Assembly (NCBI GenBank): GCA_016191845.1
Contig: JACPVF010000003.1
Span: 310,001-374,000 of the forward strand
DNA from: Chloroflexota bacterium
GTDB lineage: Bacteria; Chloroflexota; Anaerolineae; Anaerolineales; Villigracilaceae
Direction: 5' to 3'
Length of the DNA stretch: 64,000 bases
Position 1 is the first letter of the stretch; each line of letters begins with the position of its first letter. A program made the position numbers and the translations under genes. Shown one piece after another: positions 26,011 through 34,965 of this stretch. The notes under the pieces are model-generated. The model saw nothing but the letters and a program-made list of their open reading frames with translations. It did no database searches and had not been told where the DNA came from.

Positions 26011-28056
26011 ATGTTTTACAAAAAGATCCTGCCCGCTCTGGTCAGCCTCAGCCTGGCCATGATGGCCTGTTCCTTTGCGGACCGACTGGTCACGCCGGTC
26101 ACCGATGCCCCCCAGGAACCTTCCACGAGCGAGGCGCCCGCCAATGCTCCCGCCCGCACCTTGCCCGTCCTGCGCGACATCCGCCCCGTGCTGGAAAAGT
26201 TGGGCGGACAGCCCTGCGAGGAAAGCCCTGACTTTACCTGCGTCACCGTCCAGGTCCCGTTGAATCATTTCGACGCGGCCAACACCGAGACCCTCGATGT
26301 GGTGTTCGCGGTGTTGCCCGCCAGCGGGGAACGCTACGGGATGTACGTCCAGGCCTTCCCGGGTGGACCCGGCGGCGAAGGCGTCAGCACGGCCACCGTC
26401 AGTTGGTTCGACGATTCGATCACCGAGCATTACGATGTGGTCTACTTCGACCAGCGCGGACTCGGCCTCTCGGGCGAGCTGGCCTGTCCCAACGCGTACG
26501 CCAAGAATTTCCTCGGCTATCTCAACTATGATGACACGGCTGGTCTCGAAGGCTACGACACGCCTGCGGAACAGCAGGCCTTGATCGCCGACACCCGCAC
26601 CTTCGTCAATGACTGCGTGACCGAGATCGGCATCGACCCCGCCAAGCTGGCCTTCTATGGCACGAATCAGGTCGCCGAAGACCTCGAAACCTTCCGCCAG
26701 GTCATTGGCGATGACAAGTTCATGCTGTACGGCGTCAGCTACGGGACGGCCGTGGCCCAGACCTACGCCGCCACCCACCCCGATCACCTGATGGGCCTGA
26801 TCCTCGACGGCACCATCGACCTGACCCTCCCGGGGGAGGCCAGCGCCCACTCGCAGGAAAAAGGCTTCGACACGGTGCTGGTCGCCGCGCTCCAGGCTTG
26901 TAACGATGATCCCGCCTGCGCCGCCGACCTGGGCGGGGACGCCGTCGCCGCGTACGACAAACTCGCCAAGACCGTTTCGGATACTTCGGTGCGCTATAGT
27001 TTCCCGTTGCCCTCGGGACAGTCGATCAACCGCACCTTCACCTTCAATCAGTTGGAATACGCCGCCTCGTATCAACTCTATTCCCGCAGTGACCGTATGA
27101 TGCTGCTGCGCGCGCTGGCTTATGCCAACCGCGGTGACATCGTCCCGATGGCGCGCCTGCTGAACTCGGCCGCCAGCCTCGACCCCGCCACGGGCAAATA
27201 CCTCGGCGACCCAACCTTCTCAGACACCATGTTCGACAGTATCCACTGCACCGACAACACCTACTTCAGCGGCACACCCGACGAGCGCATCCAGAAGACC
27301 ATTCAGGATGGGCAGTCCTCCAACGGAACCGTTCCGCGAATGGATGGCTCCGTCTACACGGGTGTGATGTGCGCTTTGTGGCCGAGCAACCCCGCCACAC
27401 CCGTGACGGCCGCTCCGCTGCGCGCCGAAGGCGTGACCACGCTGGTGCTGAACGCCACGCTTGACCCTGCCACCCCCTTCGACGAGGGCAAGACCGTTTA
27501 CCAGAATCTGGCCGACGGTTATCACATCTACGTCGAAGGCGGCGTGCACTCGATCTACGGTTGGGGCGAATCCTGCCCTGACGACCTGGTGACCGACTTC
27601 CTGGTCAACGGGAATCCGCCCGCCCAGCGCGAGACCGTCTGCCAGTGGGAGGATCCTGTCATCATGCCGTATGTCCCGATCCTCGCCCAAAATACCAGCG
27701 AGTACGAAGATCCGCTCAGTCTGCTGATCGCCATCGATGACGAGATCACCTATACGCCTGAGTATCGCGACAGTTCCTTCACCGAGGAAGAATCCTTCGG
27801 CTGCCGCTATGGCGGCACCTTCACCTTTGGCCCCAGCGATGCGGGCGAAGATCTGAAATTCGACAATTGCTCCCTGTTGCAAGGCTTCACCATGACAGGC
27901 ACAGGCAGCTACGATTACGATGCAGGCCTGTTCACGCTGGAGATGCAGGTCACGGGGACCCAATCGGGAACCCTGACCTACGTCCGCGACGACAATGCAG
28001 GCACCTACAGCCTGAAGGGCACCTACGGCAGTCAGGATATCGACCTGAATCAGTAA
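26011..28056 (+). CDS. Secreted alpha/beta hydrolase (S33/TAP-like peptidase) lipoprotein
   Basis: 681 residues from the ATG at 26011. The signal ends in LAMMAC. The first catalytic domain has FPGGPGGEGVS (oxyanion region), YFDQRGLGLSG and the nucleophile elbow LYGVSYGTAVAQ (Ser about 243). The C-terminal TAP-like part has LVLNATLDPATPFDEG with the acid and EGGVHSIYGWG with the catalytic His. This is the plan of tripeptidyl aminopeptidase/proline iminopeptidase relatives. About 110 additional residues after the hydrolase domain form a beta-rich tail not normal for the family. The substrate may be peptides released outside the cell. Confidence 0.85.
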   Translation: MFYKKILPALVSLSLAMMACSFADRLVTPVTDAPQEPSTSEAPANAPARTLPVLRDIRPVLEKLGGQPCEESPDFTCVTVQVPLNHFDAANTETLDVVFAVLPASGERYGMYVQAFPGGPGGEGVSTATVSWFDDSITEHYDVVYFDQRGLGLSGELACPNAYAKNFLGYLNYDDTAGLEGYDTPAEQQALIADTRTFVNDCVTEIGIDPAKLAFYGTNQVAEDLETFRQVIGDDKFMLYGVSYGTAVAQTYAATHPDHLMGLILDGTIDLTLPGEASAHSQEKGFDTVLVAALQACNDDPACAADLGGDAVAAYDKLAKTVSDTSVRYSFPLPSGQSINRTFTFNQLEYAASYQLYSRSDRMMLLRALAYANRGDIVPMARLLNSAASLDPATGKYLGDPTFSDTMFDSIHCTDNTYFSGTPDERIQKTIQDGQSSNGTVPRMDGSVYTGVMCALWPSNPATPVTAAPLRAEGVTTLVLNATLDPATPFDEGKTVYQNLADGYHIYVEGGVHSIYGWGESCPDDLVTDFLVNGNPPAQRETVCQWEDPVIMPYVPILAQNTSEYEDPLSLLIAIDDEITYTPEYRDSSFTEEESFGCRYGGTFTFGPSDAGEDLKFDNCSLLQGFTMTGTGSYDYDAGLFTLEMQVTGTQSGTLTYVRDDNAGTYSLKGTYGSQDIDLNQ

Positions 28057-28062
28057 ACCATA

Positions 28063-28094
28063 ATGAGAGGGACGAGGCTTCTCGTCCCTCTCAT
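28063..28094. repeat. 14-bp perfect hairpin between hydrolase and NYN genes
   Basis: ATGAGAGGGACGAG and CTCGTCCCTCTCAT around GCTT. There is no T-run, and it ends 12 nt before the next ATG. It may be an intercistronic stabiliser or a weak terminator. Confidence 0.65.
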
Positions 28095-28106
28095 CGGGAA
28101 TTTCCG

Positions 28107-28577
28107 ATGCCCTATCTGATCGACGGTCACAACCTCATCCCCAAGCTGGGTCTGCGCCTGACAGACTTCGACGACGAGCTGACCCTGCTCGAACAGCTCA
28201 ACGAATTCTGCCGCATCTCCCGCCGCGGACAGGTCGAAGTCTACTTCGACAACGCGCCACAGGGTTACCCCGAGACCCGTCGCAGCGGCCTGGTCACAGC
28301 GCACTTTGTCCGCAAGCCGCTCATCGCCGACGAGGCCATCCGCCTACGGCTGAAGAAGCTTGGGCGCAGTGCCAGGAACTGGACCGTCGTCTCGTCGGAC
28401 CATCGCGTGCAGAACGAAGCGCGCACAGCGGGCGCCAAGAGCATCTCGTCAGATGAGTTCGCACGCACCGTCGTCGAAACTCTTCGTGAAGGCCCTCCAC
28501 CTTCGGGCAAAGACAAGTCCATGAGCGAGCGCGAACTGGAGGAATGGCTGCGGCTGTTCGATAAAAAAGATCGCTGA
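28107..28577 (+). CDS. NYN domain RNase-like protein (YacP/DUF901 family)
   Basis: 156 residues, starting at the ATG 12 nt after a hairpin. The N-terminus YLIDGHNLI is the PIN-like NYN first acidic motif (Asp plus Asn). VEVYFDNAP and VVSSDHRVQNEARTAGA supply the further Asp residues expected for metal binding. YacP-type proteins are thought to nick RNA, especially in rRNA/mRNA turnover. The C-terminal tail is charged and helical. No good Shine-Dalgarno is seen, so it may depend on coupling or on the hairpin. Confidence 0.85.
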   Translation: MPYLIDGHNLIPKLGLRLTDFDDELTLLEQLNEFCRISRRGQVEVYFDNAPQGYPETRRSGLVTAHFVRKPLIADEAIRLRLKKLGRSARNWTVVSSDHRVQNEARTAGAKSISSDEFARTVVETLREGPPPSGKDKSMSERELEEWLRLFDKKDR

Positions 28578-28708
28578 AAGCCTGACAAAAGTACGGGGGA
28601 TAAAATTCGGACAATTCTAATCTGAATTTAATCAATTCAACTAGACATGGGTGTATAACAAGGATAGACACCTGCCCTCCCCTTTACTGGTATTGGGTGT
28701 CAGCCCGC

Positions 28709-28749
28709 CGCTCTGTCAGCATGCCCCCCCCATGCTGAAGGGCGGCGGT
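28709..28749. repeat. Hairpin just upstream of the leaderless HDAC-like promoter
   Basis: CAGCATG and CATGCTG around a run of seven C form the tip; flanking CCGCCGC- and GGCGGCGG-type segments can extend the stem. It lies between the NYN gene and the TATAAT of the next gene, and may end the NYN transcript. Confidence 0.45.
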
Positions 28750-28755
28750 GTCCTT

Positions 28756-28767
28756 TATAATGCAAGC
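28756..28767 (+). promoter_or_regulatory. TATAAT -10 box placed for leaderless HDAC-like mRNA
   Basis: TATAAT at 28756-28761 and ATG at 28768, a gap of six nt as at coaX. No Shine-Dalgarno. Confidence 0.6.
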
Positions 28768-29775
28768 ATGACCACGGTCTACTCCCTTGTTCCCTCGACC
28801 GAACACATCTATCCAGACCATCCCGAGCGGCCTGCACGGCTGGATATCCTGATCCCGCGGCTGGATTCCATCCATGCCGAGCGGATTTCCACGATAGCCG
28901 CCACACCCGAACAGGTCGCCCTGGTCCATGACCCGAGGCTGGTCGCCGCCATCGATGACGTCTGCCGCGCCCAGGCACCTGCCGTCATCGACCACGCCCC
29001 GACCTTCGTCACCCCGACCTCCTACCAAGATGCGCTGTTGGCCGTCGGCGGGACGCTGGCTTGCACGCGCGCCGTGCAGACGGGCGAAGCGCAGAACGCC
29101 TTCGCCATCGTTCGTCCGCCCGGGCATCACGCCGAACCAGACCGCGCGATGGGCTTCTGCCTCTTCAACAATATTGCCATTGCCGCGCGTCAGGCTCTCT
29201 CCGATGGACTCGAGCGCGTGCTGATCGTGGACTACGACGCGCATCACGGCAACGGCACGCAGGCAGCCTTCCTCCACGACGAGCGTGTGGGATTTGTCTC
29301 CACGCATCAATGGGGAATCTATCCAGGCACGGGTACGGCACTCGATGCACCACATGCAAAGAAGCGCATCGTCAACGTGCCGCTGCCTGCCTATGCGGGC
29401 GATGCCTGTTTCGCACAGATCGCCGAAGAGATCATCCGCCCAACCTTTGAGGCCGTGCGCCCGCAGATGCTGTTCGTCTCGGCGGGCTTCGACGCGCACT
29501 GGAACGATCCGCTCACCTCGCTGGGACTCTCCGCGGCGGGCTTCTTCCACCTCTCGAAGCGGCTGGTCGAATTGGCGGGGGAGTTCTGCGGCGGCAAGGT
29601 CGTCTTCGTGCTCGAAGGCGGCTATGACCCGCACAACGTGGCCAACGGCGTCGAAGCGGTCTTTCGCGCGTTGACCAACCCCGGGTCCGCGTTGGACGTG
29701 GGGGATGCGTCCCCGCACAAGGAACCCGAGATCACGTCCAGGCTGGCGGAGATCCGCCGATGGCATGGATTTTAG
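28768..29775 (+). CDS. Histone deacetylase family (class II-like) amidohydrolase
   Basis: 335 residues. The start at 28768 is supported by TATAAT and by the family N-terminus YSLVPSTEHIYPDHPERPARL. Zinc and charge-relay residues are visible in RPPGHHAEPDRAMGFCLFNN, here RPPGHHAEPD plus GFCLFNN, in DYDAHHGNGTQ and in SAGFDAHWNDPL; GGYDP supplies the late Gly-Tyr. Bacterial members of this family remove acyl groups from small amines (acetylpolyamines) or from acetoin-pathway proteins. The substrate is not shown by context. Confidence 0.9.
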   Translation: MTTVYSLVPSTEHIYPDHPERPARLDILIPRLDSIHAERISTIAATPEQVALVHDPRLVAAIDDVCRAQAPAVIDHAPTFVTPTSYQDALLAVGGTLACTRAVQTGEAQNAFAIVRPPGHHAEPDRAMGFCLFNNIAIAARQALSDGLERVLIVDYDAHHGNGTQAAFLHDERVGFVSTHQWGIYPGTGTALDAPHAKKRIVNVPLPAYAGDACFAQIAEEIIRPTFEAVRPQMLFVSAGFDAHWNDPLTSLGLSAAGFFHLSKRLVELAGEFCGGKVVFVLEGGYDPHNVANGVEAVFRALTNPGSALDVGDASPHKEPEITSRLAEIRRWHGF

Positions 29776-29849
29776 AGTCGCGAGGTATTGCCAACGAAAG
29801 CACTATTGATTTTTTGACGTGCTGATTTATCATTGAAGCGGAGATTTTT

Positions 29850-30917
29850 ATGGCCCGAAAACAAACCCTTGGATACGTCGAACTGGAATGGACCTGCCCG
29901 AACTGCAACTCGCGCAACCGCGGCAGGGACAAGACCTGCGCGAACTGTGGCGCGCCGCAGCCTGAGAATGTCAAATTCGAGCGTGCCGCTGACGAGAAGC
30001 TGATCGCCACGGCGGACGCCAAAGGCGCGGCCCTCGGCCCCGACATCCACTGCGGGTTCTGCGGTACGCGCAACCCCGCGGATGCCATCACCTGTTCACA
30101 ATGTGGCGCGAACCTGAAGGAAGGCAAGGCACGCGCGGCAGGTCAGGAAATGGCCGCGGCGGCCAAAGTCACGGCTGTGACCTGCACCAACTGCGGCGCA
30201 GAGAATCCGTCCACGCGCACCATGTGCGAGAAATGCGGATCGCCCCTGCCAACGGCCGCGGCACCTGTCAGCTTTGCCGCGCCGATGGGTGGAAGCGCTG
30301 CTCCCGCTGCGCCCGCGAGCTCCGCCAAACCCGCAAAGAAACCCAACTGGCTGCTGATCGGCGGCATTACCTTTTTGTTGATGATCTGCTGCGTGGCGGG
30401 GCTATGGGCATTCCTCGCGCCGTCCTCCTCGGTGCAGGCCACCGTCACCGACGTGTACTGGCAGACCTCCGTCCCCGTGCTGGCTCAGCAGGAGGTCCGT
30501 TACAACGATAAGGCGGGCAATCCACCCGGTGACGCGTACGACGTGTCCTGTCACACCGAGACGAAGTCGGTCTGCGAGCAGAAGACCATCGACCAGGGCA
30601 ACGGCTACGCCAAGGTGGAGGAAGTCTGCCACGACGAGAGCACCGACTATTGCTCCTACACAATGCTGGAGTGGAAGACGATCCAGACCTACCCACTGGA
30701 GGGCTACGACCTGTTCCCGCAATATGCCTCCCCCACCATAAGCAATGGACAACGGCTGGGCTCGCCTTCTGAATCCTTCACGGTCACCTTTGACAGCAGC
30801 AAAGGCACGCTGACCTATAACCCAGGCAGCGCGGACGAGTTCAGCCAGTTCGCGCCTGGCAGCGAGTGGACGCTCAAGCTGAATGCGTTCGGGGGAATTG
30901 TGAGCGTGAGCCAGTAA
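29850..30917 (+). CDS. Zinc-ribbon membrane protein
   Basis: 355 residues. Three CxxC-CxxC zinc ribbons are visible at the N-terminus: WTCPNCNSRNRGRDKTCANC, then CGFCGTRNPADAITCSQC, then CTNCGAENPSTRTMCEKC. An Ala/Pro linker leads to one membrane helix (about 165-188, LLIGGITFLLMICCVAGLWAF). The outer C-terminal part (about 190-355) contains VTDVYWQTSVPVLAQQEV, two disulfide-forming Cys in HTETKSVCEQK and EEVCHDES. The outer part may be the functional domain, with the ribbons at the cytosolic side. The role is unknown. Confidence 0.75.
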   Translation: MARKQTLGYVELEWTCPNCNSRNRGRDKTCANCGAPQPENVKFERAADEKLIATADAKGAALGPDIHCGFCGTRNPADAITCSQCGANLKEGKARAAGQEMAAAAKVTAVTCTNCGAENPSTRTMCEKCGSPLPTAAAPVSFAAPMGGSAAPAAPASSAKPAKKPNWLLIGGITFLLMICCVAGLWAFLAPSSSVQATVTDVYWQTSVPVLAQQEVRYNDKAGNPPGDAYDVSCHTETKSVCEQKTIDQGNGYAKVEEVCHDESTDYCSYTMLEWKTIQTYPLEGYDLFPQYASPTISNGQRLGSPSESFTVTFDSSKGTLTYNPGSADEFSQFAPGSEWTLKLNAFGGIVSVSQ

Positions 30918-30934
30918 CAACCAGTTAAGATAAA

Positions 30935-30967
30935 AAGAGGAGTCGGGTGCTCGGCTCCTCTTTTTTT
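30935..30967. terminator. Terminator between the convergent zinc-ribbon and response-regulator genes
   Basis: Stem GAGGAG(TCG)/(CG)CTCCTC with a G-rich loop, followed by seven T on the plus strand and preceded by AAAAA, which serves the minus strand. Confidence 0.85.
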
Positions 30968-30973
30968 ATTTTC

Positions 30974-31630
30974 CTACTCTGTCTTCCTGCGCACGATGCC
31001 TTCCTGCCAGGCGTAGACAGCAGCCTGGGTACGGTCTTCGAGATGCAGTTTCTTGAGGATGTTGCCAATGTGGGTCTTGACCGTGCTTTCGCCGATGACC
31101 AGCGTCTCGGCGATCTCGGCGTTGGACTTGCCCGCCGCGATCAGGCGCAGCACGTCAAATTCGCGCTCGGAGAGTTCGGTGAACGGATTGACGTCGTCCT
31201 TGCGCAGACCCTGGAGTTCCTGCACGATACGCGAGGCCACGCGCGAGTCGAGCACGGCCTCGCCGTGGGCAGCCTTGCGGATGGCGGCGGCCAGCTCGTC
31301 GGGTTCGACATCCTTGAGCAGATACGAGATGGCGCCCGCGCGCACGGCAGGGAAGATGTACTCGTCCTGGTGGTGCGACGTCACCACGATGACCTGCGTC
31401 TCAGGCCGCAGCTTGCGGATCTGACGCGTGGCGGCGATGCCGTCCAACTCGCCTGGCATTTCGAGGTCCATCAACACCACGTCAGGCTGGTGCTGCTCAA
31501 CGGCGCTGACCGCCGCCGCGCCTGATTCCGCTTCGGCGATGACTTGAATGTCTGCGAGCGTGTGCAGATAGGCGCGCACACCCTGACGGACAATTTTGTG
31601 GTCGTCCACGAGAAGGACTTTGATTGGCAT
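30974..31630 (-). CDS. NarL/FixJ-family response regulator
   Basis: 218 residues from the ATG at 31630 (MPIKVLLVDDHKIV). The receiver has DD at 10-11, the phosphorylation Asp in VVLMDLEMPG, Thr/Ser in VVTSHH, and Lys in YLLKDVEP. The effector is a LuxR-type helix-turn-helix: LSEREFDVLRLIAAGKSNAEIAE, here LSEREFDVLRLIAAGKS plus NAEIAETLVIGESTVKTHI. It is the last gene of the operon with the sensor kinase and ABC-2 exporter. An in-frame extension to 31666 would be encoded by the palindrome and is unlikely. Confidence 0.94.
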   Translation of the reverse strand: MPIKVLLVDDHKIVRQGVRAYLHTLADIQVIAEAESGAAAVSAVEQHQPDVVLMDLEMPGELDGIAATRQIRKLRPETQVIVVTSHHQDEYIFPAVRAGAISYLLKDVEPDELAAAIRKAAHGEAVLDSRVASRIVQELQGLRKDDVNPFTELSEREFDVLRLIAAGKSNAEIAETLVIGESTVKTHIGNILKKLHLEDRTQAAVYAWQEGIVRRKTE

Positions 31631-31641
31631 TTTTAAACCTT

Positions 31642-31713
31642 TTAACACAAAGGACACGAAGGGCACAAAGGGGAATTCTTTCCTTTGTGTTACTTTGTGC
31701 CCTTTGTGGTTAA
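31642..31713. repeat. Palindromic repeat of spaced CACAAAGG units overlapping the kinase stop
   Basis: The left arm 31642-31671 and the right arm 31682-31713 are imperfect reverse complements, each made of CACAAAGG- and GGCACAAAG-type units. The kinase stop codon (31690-31692) lies inside the right arm, so its last residues (LTTKGTK) are encoded by the repeat. It is the same architectural class as the repeat at 292-356. Confidence 0.75.
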
Positions 31714-33183
31714 TTGTACTTCGGCTGTGATCGTCGTGCCGACCGCCAGGGTGGACTCGACCTTGAGCGTCCCACCGACTTCGGTCAGGCGCTGCTTCAT
31801 GCCTGCCAATCCCAGCGAGTGAGACGAGACCGAGTTCGGGTCGAAGCCGCGGCCGTTGTCAGCGATGACCAGAGTCACTCGTTCGGGAGCCATGCTGAGG
31901 CTGAGTCCGACCGAGTCCGCTTCGGCGTGGCGGGCGATGTTCGCGAGCGATTCCTGCAAGACGCGGTAGAGTGCCTGTTCCACTTCCAGCGGCAGGGAAC
32001 GCTCGCCGCTGACAGTGGTCGTGACCTGAATACCCGTGTGCTCCTGCCAGCGCGCGGCATATTCGCGCAGTGCCTGGGCCAGTCCCTTGCCTTCCAGCGC
32101 GGCGGGACGCAGCTCGTCAATGATGAGCTTGAGTTCCTGCTGGGTTTCGCGGTTGAGCTGCAACGCGGCTTCAAGGTGCTCGGCCGACATCTTCGGGTCA
32201 GACTCGAGCAGGTTCTTCGCAGCAGAAAGCTGCATGCGTGCGGCATAGGTCTGCTGCTTGACCGTGTCGTGCAGGTCGCGCGCCAGACGGTTGCGTTCCT
32301 CGACGCGGGCCAGTTCATCGCGGGCGTGCAACAGGGTTTGAAGCTGCTCGGCCATGTTGTTCAGGTTGCGGGTCAACTCGCCGATCTCGTCGGCGGAGGC
32401 GTCGCGCGGCGCGGCGGTGAAGTCGCCTTTGCTCCAGGCGCTGGCCGCCATGGACAGGTTGCCAAGGCGCTTGCGCAGTCCGCGTGAGGCGATCCAGCCG
32501 AAGATCGAACCGACGGGCAGAGTCACCAGCAGCATGATGAAGGTGATGATGATAAAGAACGTGGTGTAGGTCGAGAGGTTGATGGGAGGACTGAAGCGCA
32601 TCGGCTTGAGCGTGTACACCACGATGGCCACCACGGGTGCATCTTCCGTTTTGCGCAGGGGAAAGGCGACGACGTACGTGCCATCGGGCATGGTGTAGCT
32701 TTGCGCTGTGTAGTTCTTGTCGCCGATCTGGGCCGCTTCGAGGATCGACTCGAGGCCAAGGCCGGTCGGGCGGCGCGCGTTGAACGGTTTGCCGACCGCG
32801 TCGGAGTCGTCCAGCGGGACGGCGGCGATCAGGTTCAGGTCGGGGTCGAGCACATAAATGGGCGAACCCTTCACCATCGTGTTGGCATAATCCAGCGATT
32901 CCCGCACAACATAAGATTGGAAGTCGGTCCACGCGAAACCGTCCTTCTGGATACGCGCAAGCCACTTTTGCAATTCGGCAGGTCTCTCGATCAGGTACGG
33001 GACGTTATCCTGGAAGGCGGTCTTCGACCAGTAGAAGCTGCTGAAGACCAACGTGTTGGCCTGGCTTTCAGAATAGATGGCCAGCCCCACAAGTAAAGCG
33101 GCCAGCACGATGACGGTCCCGACCGTGACCACGGCGTAGGACAGGGTTAATTTCCATTGAAGGCGTTGGAAGAATTTGAACAT
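31690..33183 (-). CDS. Sensor histidine kinase (HisKA_3/NarX-DesK type)
   Basis: 497 residues. Helix 1 (about 10-33) and helix 2 (about 208-232) flank an extracytoplasmic sensor of about 170 residues that has a PAS/dCache-like look (PIYVLDPDLNLIAAVPLDD and DGTYVVAFPLRK). A HAMP domain follows (GLRKRLGNLSMAASAW). The dimerisation helix carries LARDLHDTVKQQTYAARMQL, with the phospho-accepting His about residue 303. The ATPase has NIARHAEAD, ADNGRGFD and GLAGMKQRLTEVGG. It pairs with the downstream regulator. The stop codon is embedded in a repeat. Confidence 0.93.
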   Translation of the reverse strand: MFKFFQRLQWKLTLSYAVVTVGTVIVLAALLVGLAIYSESQANTLVFSSFYWSKTAFQDNVPYLIERPAELQKWLARIQKDGFAWTDFQSYVVRESLDYANTMVKGSPIYVLDPDLNLIAAVPLDDSDAVGKPFNARRPTGLGLESILEAAQIGDKNYTAQSYTMPDGTYVVAFPLRKTEDAPVVAIVVYTLKPMRFSPPINLSTYTTFFIIITFIMLLVTLPVGSIFGWIASRGLRKRLGNLSMAASAWSKGDFTAAPRDASADEIGELTRNLNNMAEQLQTLLHARDELARVEERNRLARDLHDTVKQQTYAARMQLSAAKNLLESDPKMSAEHLEAALQLNRETQQELKLIIDELRPAALEGKGLAQALREYAARWQEHTGIQVTTTVSGERSLPLEVEQALYRVLQESLANIARHAEADSVGLSLSMAPERVTLVIADNGRGFDPNSVSSHSLGLAGMKQRLTEVGGTLKVESTLAVGTTITAEVQLTTKGTK

Positions 33184-33195
33184 GATGTTTCCCTA

Positions 33196-33999
33196 TTATC
33201 CACCCACGTCCTGGCGGCGATACAGCCAGACGGCGAGGGTAAGCAGAATCAGCGTGTAAGAGGCAGCAGCCACGAGGGCAGGCATGGGGGCGAGGATATT
33301 TGATGGCAACTCAGGAACCCGATCCCCGATGCCGTTCAACAGGAAGCTGGTGCTGAAGTGCAGATTGGTGAACAGCCACTTCGTCCAGGGCGCGCCGTGG
33401 AAGAGTCCCGCGAAGATGAATTCGAGGAATTGAGTATACCCCAGCCCCACGATGATGCTGACGAAGGTCGAGCGCAGGCCAACCGTCAGCGCAAGGGTGA
33501 GGGCGATGTAGGGCAGGTTGACGAGGGTCATGTAGAAGGGTGCGACCAGCGCGGCGGTCCAGTTGACGTTGAGCACATCGGGAACGTGATAGACAAAGGA
33601 CTTGTAATAGAAGCCGACGGCCCAGCCGATCCCCAACGTAAGAAATTGGATGGTCAGCGTTAGCAGGGTCAGCAAAGTGAATTTGGCCAGCAGGCTCGAA
33701 GGTCGCGGGGCGCGCATCAGCCAGTGCTGGTTGGTGCGCTGGGTGTAGTCGTTGCCCATCATGTTGCCTGCGATGATGACCAGGAACGGGATGGCGATCA
33801 GCAACTGGTCGAGCGAGTTGGCCAGGTCGAAGGAGACGCCTGGCATCTTGAGCGAGCCGTTCAGCAGTTCGGGTTGGTTGGTCGTGTAAAAGTTGGACAG
33901 GCTCAAGCCGATGTACAACGCGACGATGACCAGCGTGACCCATGGCAACGCGCGCCGCCACAAGCGGGTCCATTCGATGGAGAGAAGTTTCAGGAACAT
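33196..33999 (-). CDS. ABC-2 type exporter permease
   Basis: 267 residues from the ATG at 33999 (MFLKLLSIEWTRLWRR), with AAAGGA upstream. Six hydrophobic segments are evident, with GNMMGNDYTQRTNQHWLMR in the first part, a motif usual for ABC-2 permeases (EY/DY-R). It ends 12 nt before the kinase ATG, so the exporter and sensor share a transcript. The substrate could be a lantibiotic, peptide or other surface-active molecule sensed by the kinase. Confidence 0.88.
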   Translation of the reverse strand: MFLKLLSIEWTRLWRRALPWVTLVIVALYIGLSLSNFYTTNQPELLNGSLKMPGVSFDLANSLDQLLIAIPFLVIIAGNMMGNDYTQRTNQHWLMRAPRPSSLLAKFTLLTLLTLTIQFLTLGIGWAVGFYYKSFVYHVPDVLNVNWTAALVAPFYMTLVNLPYIALTLALTVGLRSTFVSIIVGLGYTQFLEFIFAGLFHGAPWTKWLFTNLHFSTSFLLNGIGDRVPELPSNILAPMPALVAAASYTLILLTLAVWLYRRQDVGG

Positions 34000-34046
34000 A
34001 AAATCCTTTCGCGGAAAGTAGAGAGTGGAAAGTGGATGGTCCACGG

Positions 34047-34955
34047 TCATCGTCCATCGTCTGAAGTCACATCCATGAACAGCGACTCGAGGTCATTCTT
34101 CTGGGCGCTGATCTCAGTGGGGATGATGTGATTCTGGAGCAGATGATTCATCAGTACCTGACTGGTGACGCCCATGACGAACAACGTGTCACCACTGGCC
34201 TGGACGTTTTCCACACCTGAGAGCAACTCCAATGCGCGGACGGCTGCACTGACATCCCCGACCGTCAGCCGCACGGACGGCTTCTGCGCGTTGAGCAGAT
34301 CTTCCACGCGGCCCTGCGCCACCACGCGTCCACGGTTCAGCACGGCAATACGGTCGCAGACCTGCTGCACTTCGTTGAGCAGATGGCTGGAGAGCAGCAC
34401 GCTCGTGCCGTTCTTCGCCAATGTGCGCAACAGTTGACGGATCTCGCGCATGCCCGCAGGGTCGAGGCCGTTGGTCGGCTCGTCGAGGATCACGAAGCGT
34501 GGACGATGAAGAAGCGCCATCGCAATGCCAATGCGCTGCTTCATGCCCGTCGAGAACTTGCCAACCTTGCGGCGGGCCGCGTCGCTCATGCCGACCAGTT
34601 CGAGCACTTCGCCAATGCGCTTTTTGTCCACGTTGGGAGAGAGGCGCGCCAGCAAGTCAAGGTTGTCCCAGGCGGAGAGGTAGGGTACGAAGGCAGGCGC
34701 TCCCAGCAAGGCGCCGACCTGGCGCAACGCATGGACGCGGTTGGGCGTGACGCGCTCGCCCATCACGCAGACTTCGCCGCTGGTTGCGTGGACGAGCCCG
34801 AGCGTCATGCCGAGCGTGGTGGTCTTGCCTGCGCCGTTCGGGCCGAGGAAGCCGAACACTTCGCCTTCGTAGGCCGTGATGTTGACCTCGTCCACGGCTT
34901 TGTGCGCGCCGAAGGTTTTGGTCAGGTCTTTGGTTTCGAGGATGATGTTGGTCAT
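34047..34955 (-). CDS. ABC transporter ATP-binding protein (ABC-2 exporter)
   Basis: 302 residues from the ATG at 34955 (MTNIILETKDLTKTFG). Walker A is FLGPNGAGKTTT, the signature is FSTGMKQRIGIA and Walker B is FVILDEPTNGLDP. The His switch is SSHLLNEV. A C-terminal extension (about 225-302) has a VRALELLSGVENVQ pattern typical of bacitracin-type exporter ATPases. It serves two flanking permeases, which suggests a heterodimeric transmembrane part. Confidence 0.93.
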   Translation of the reverse strand: MTNIILETKDLTKTFGAHKAVDEVNITAYEGEVFGFLGPNGAGKTTTLGMTLGLVHATSGEVCVMGERVTPNRVHALRQVGALLGAPAFVPYLSAWDNLDLLARLSPNVDKKRIGEVLELVGMSDAARRKVGKFSTGMKQRIGIAMALLHRPRFVILDEPTNGLDPAGMREIRQLLRTLAKNGTSVLLSSHLLNEVQQVCDRIAVLNRGRVVAQGRVEDLLNAQKPSVRLTVGDVSAAVRALELLSGVENVQASGDTLFVMGVTSQVLMNHLLQNHIIPTEISAQKNDLESLFMDVTSDDGR

Positions 34956-34965
34956 TGGATTTCCT

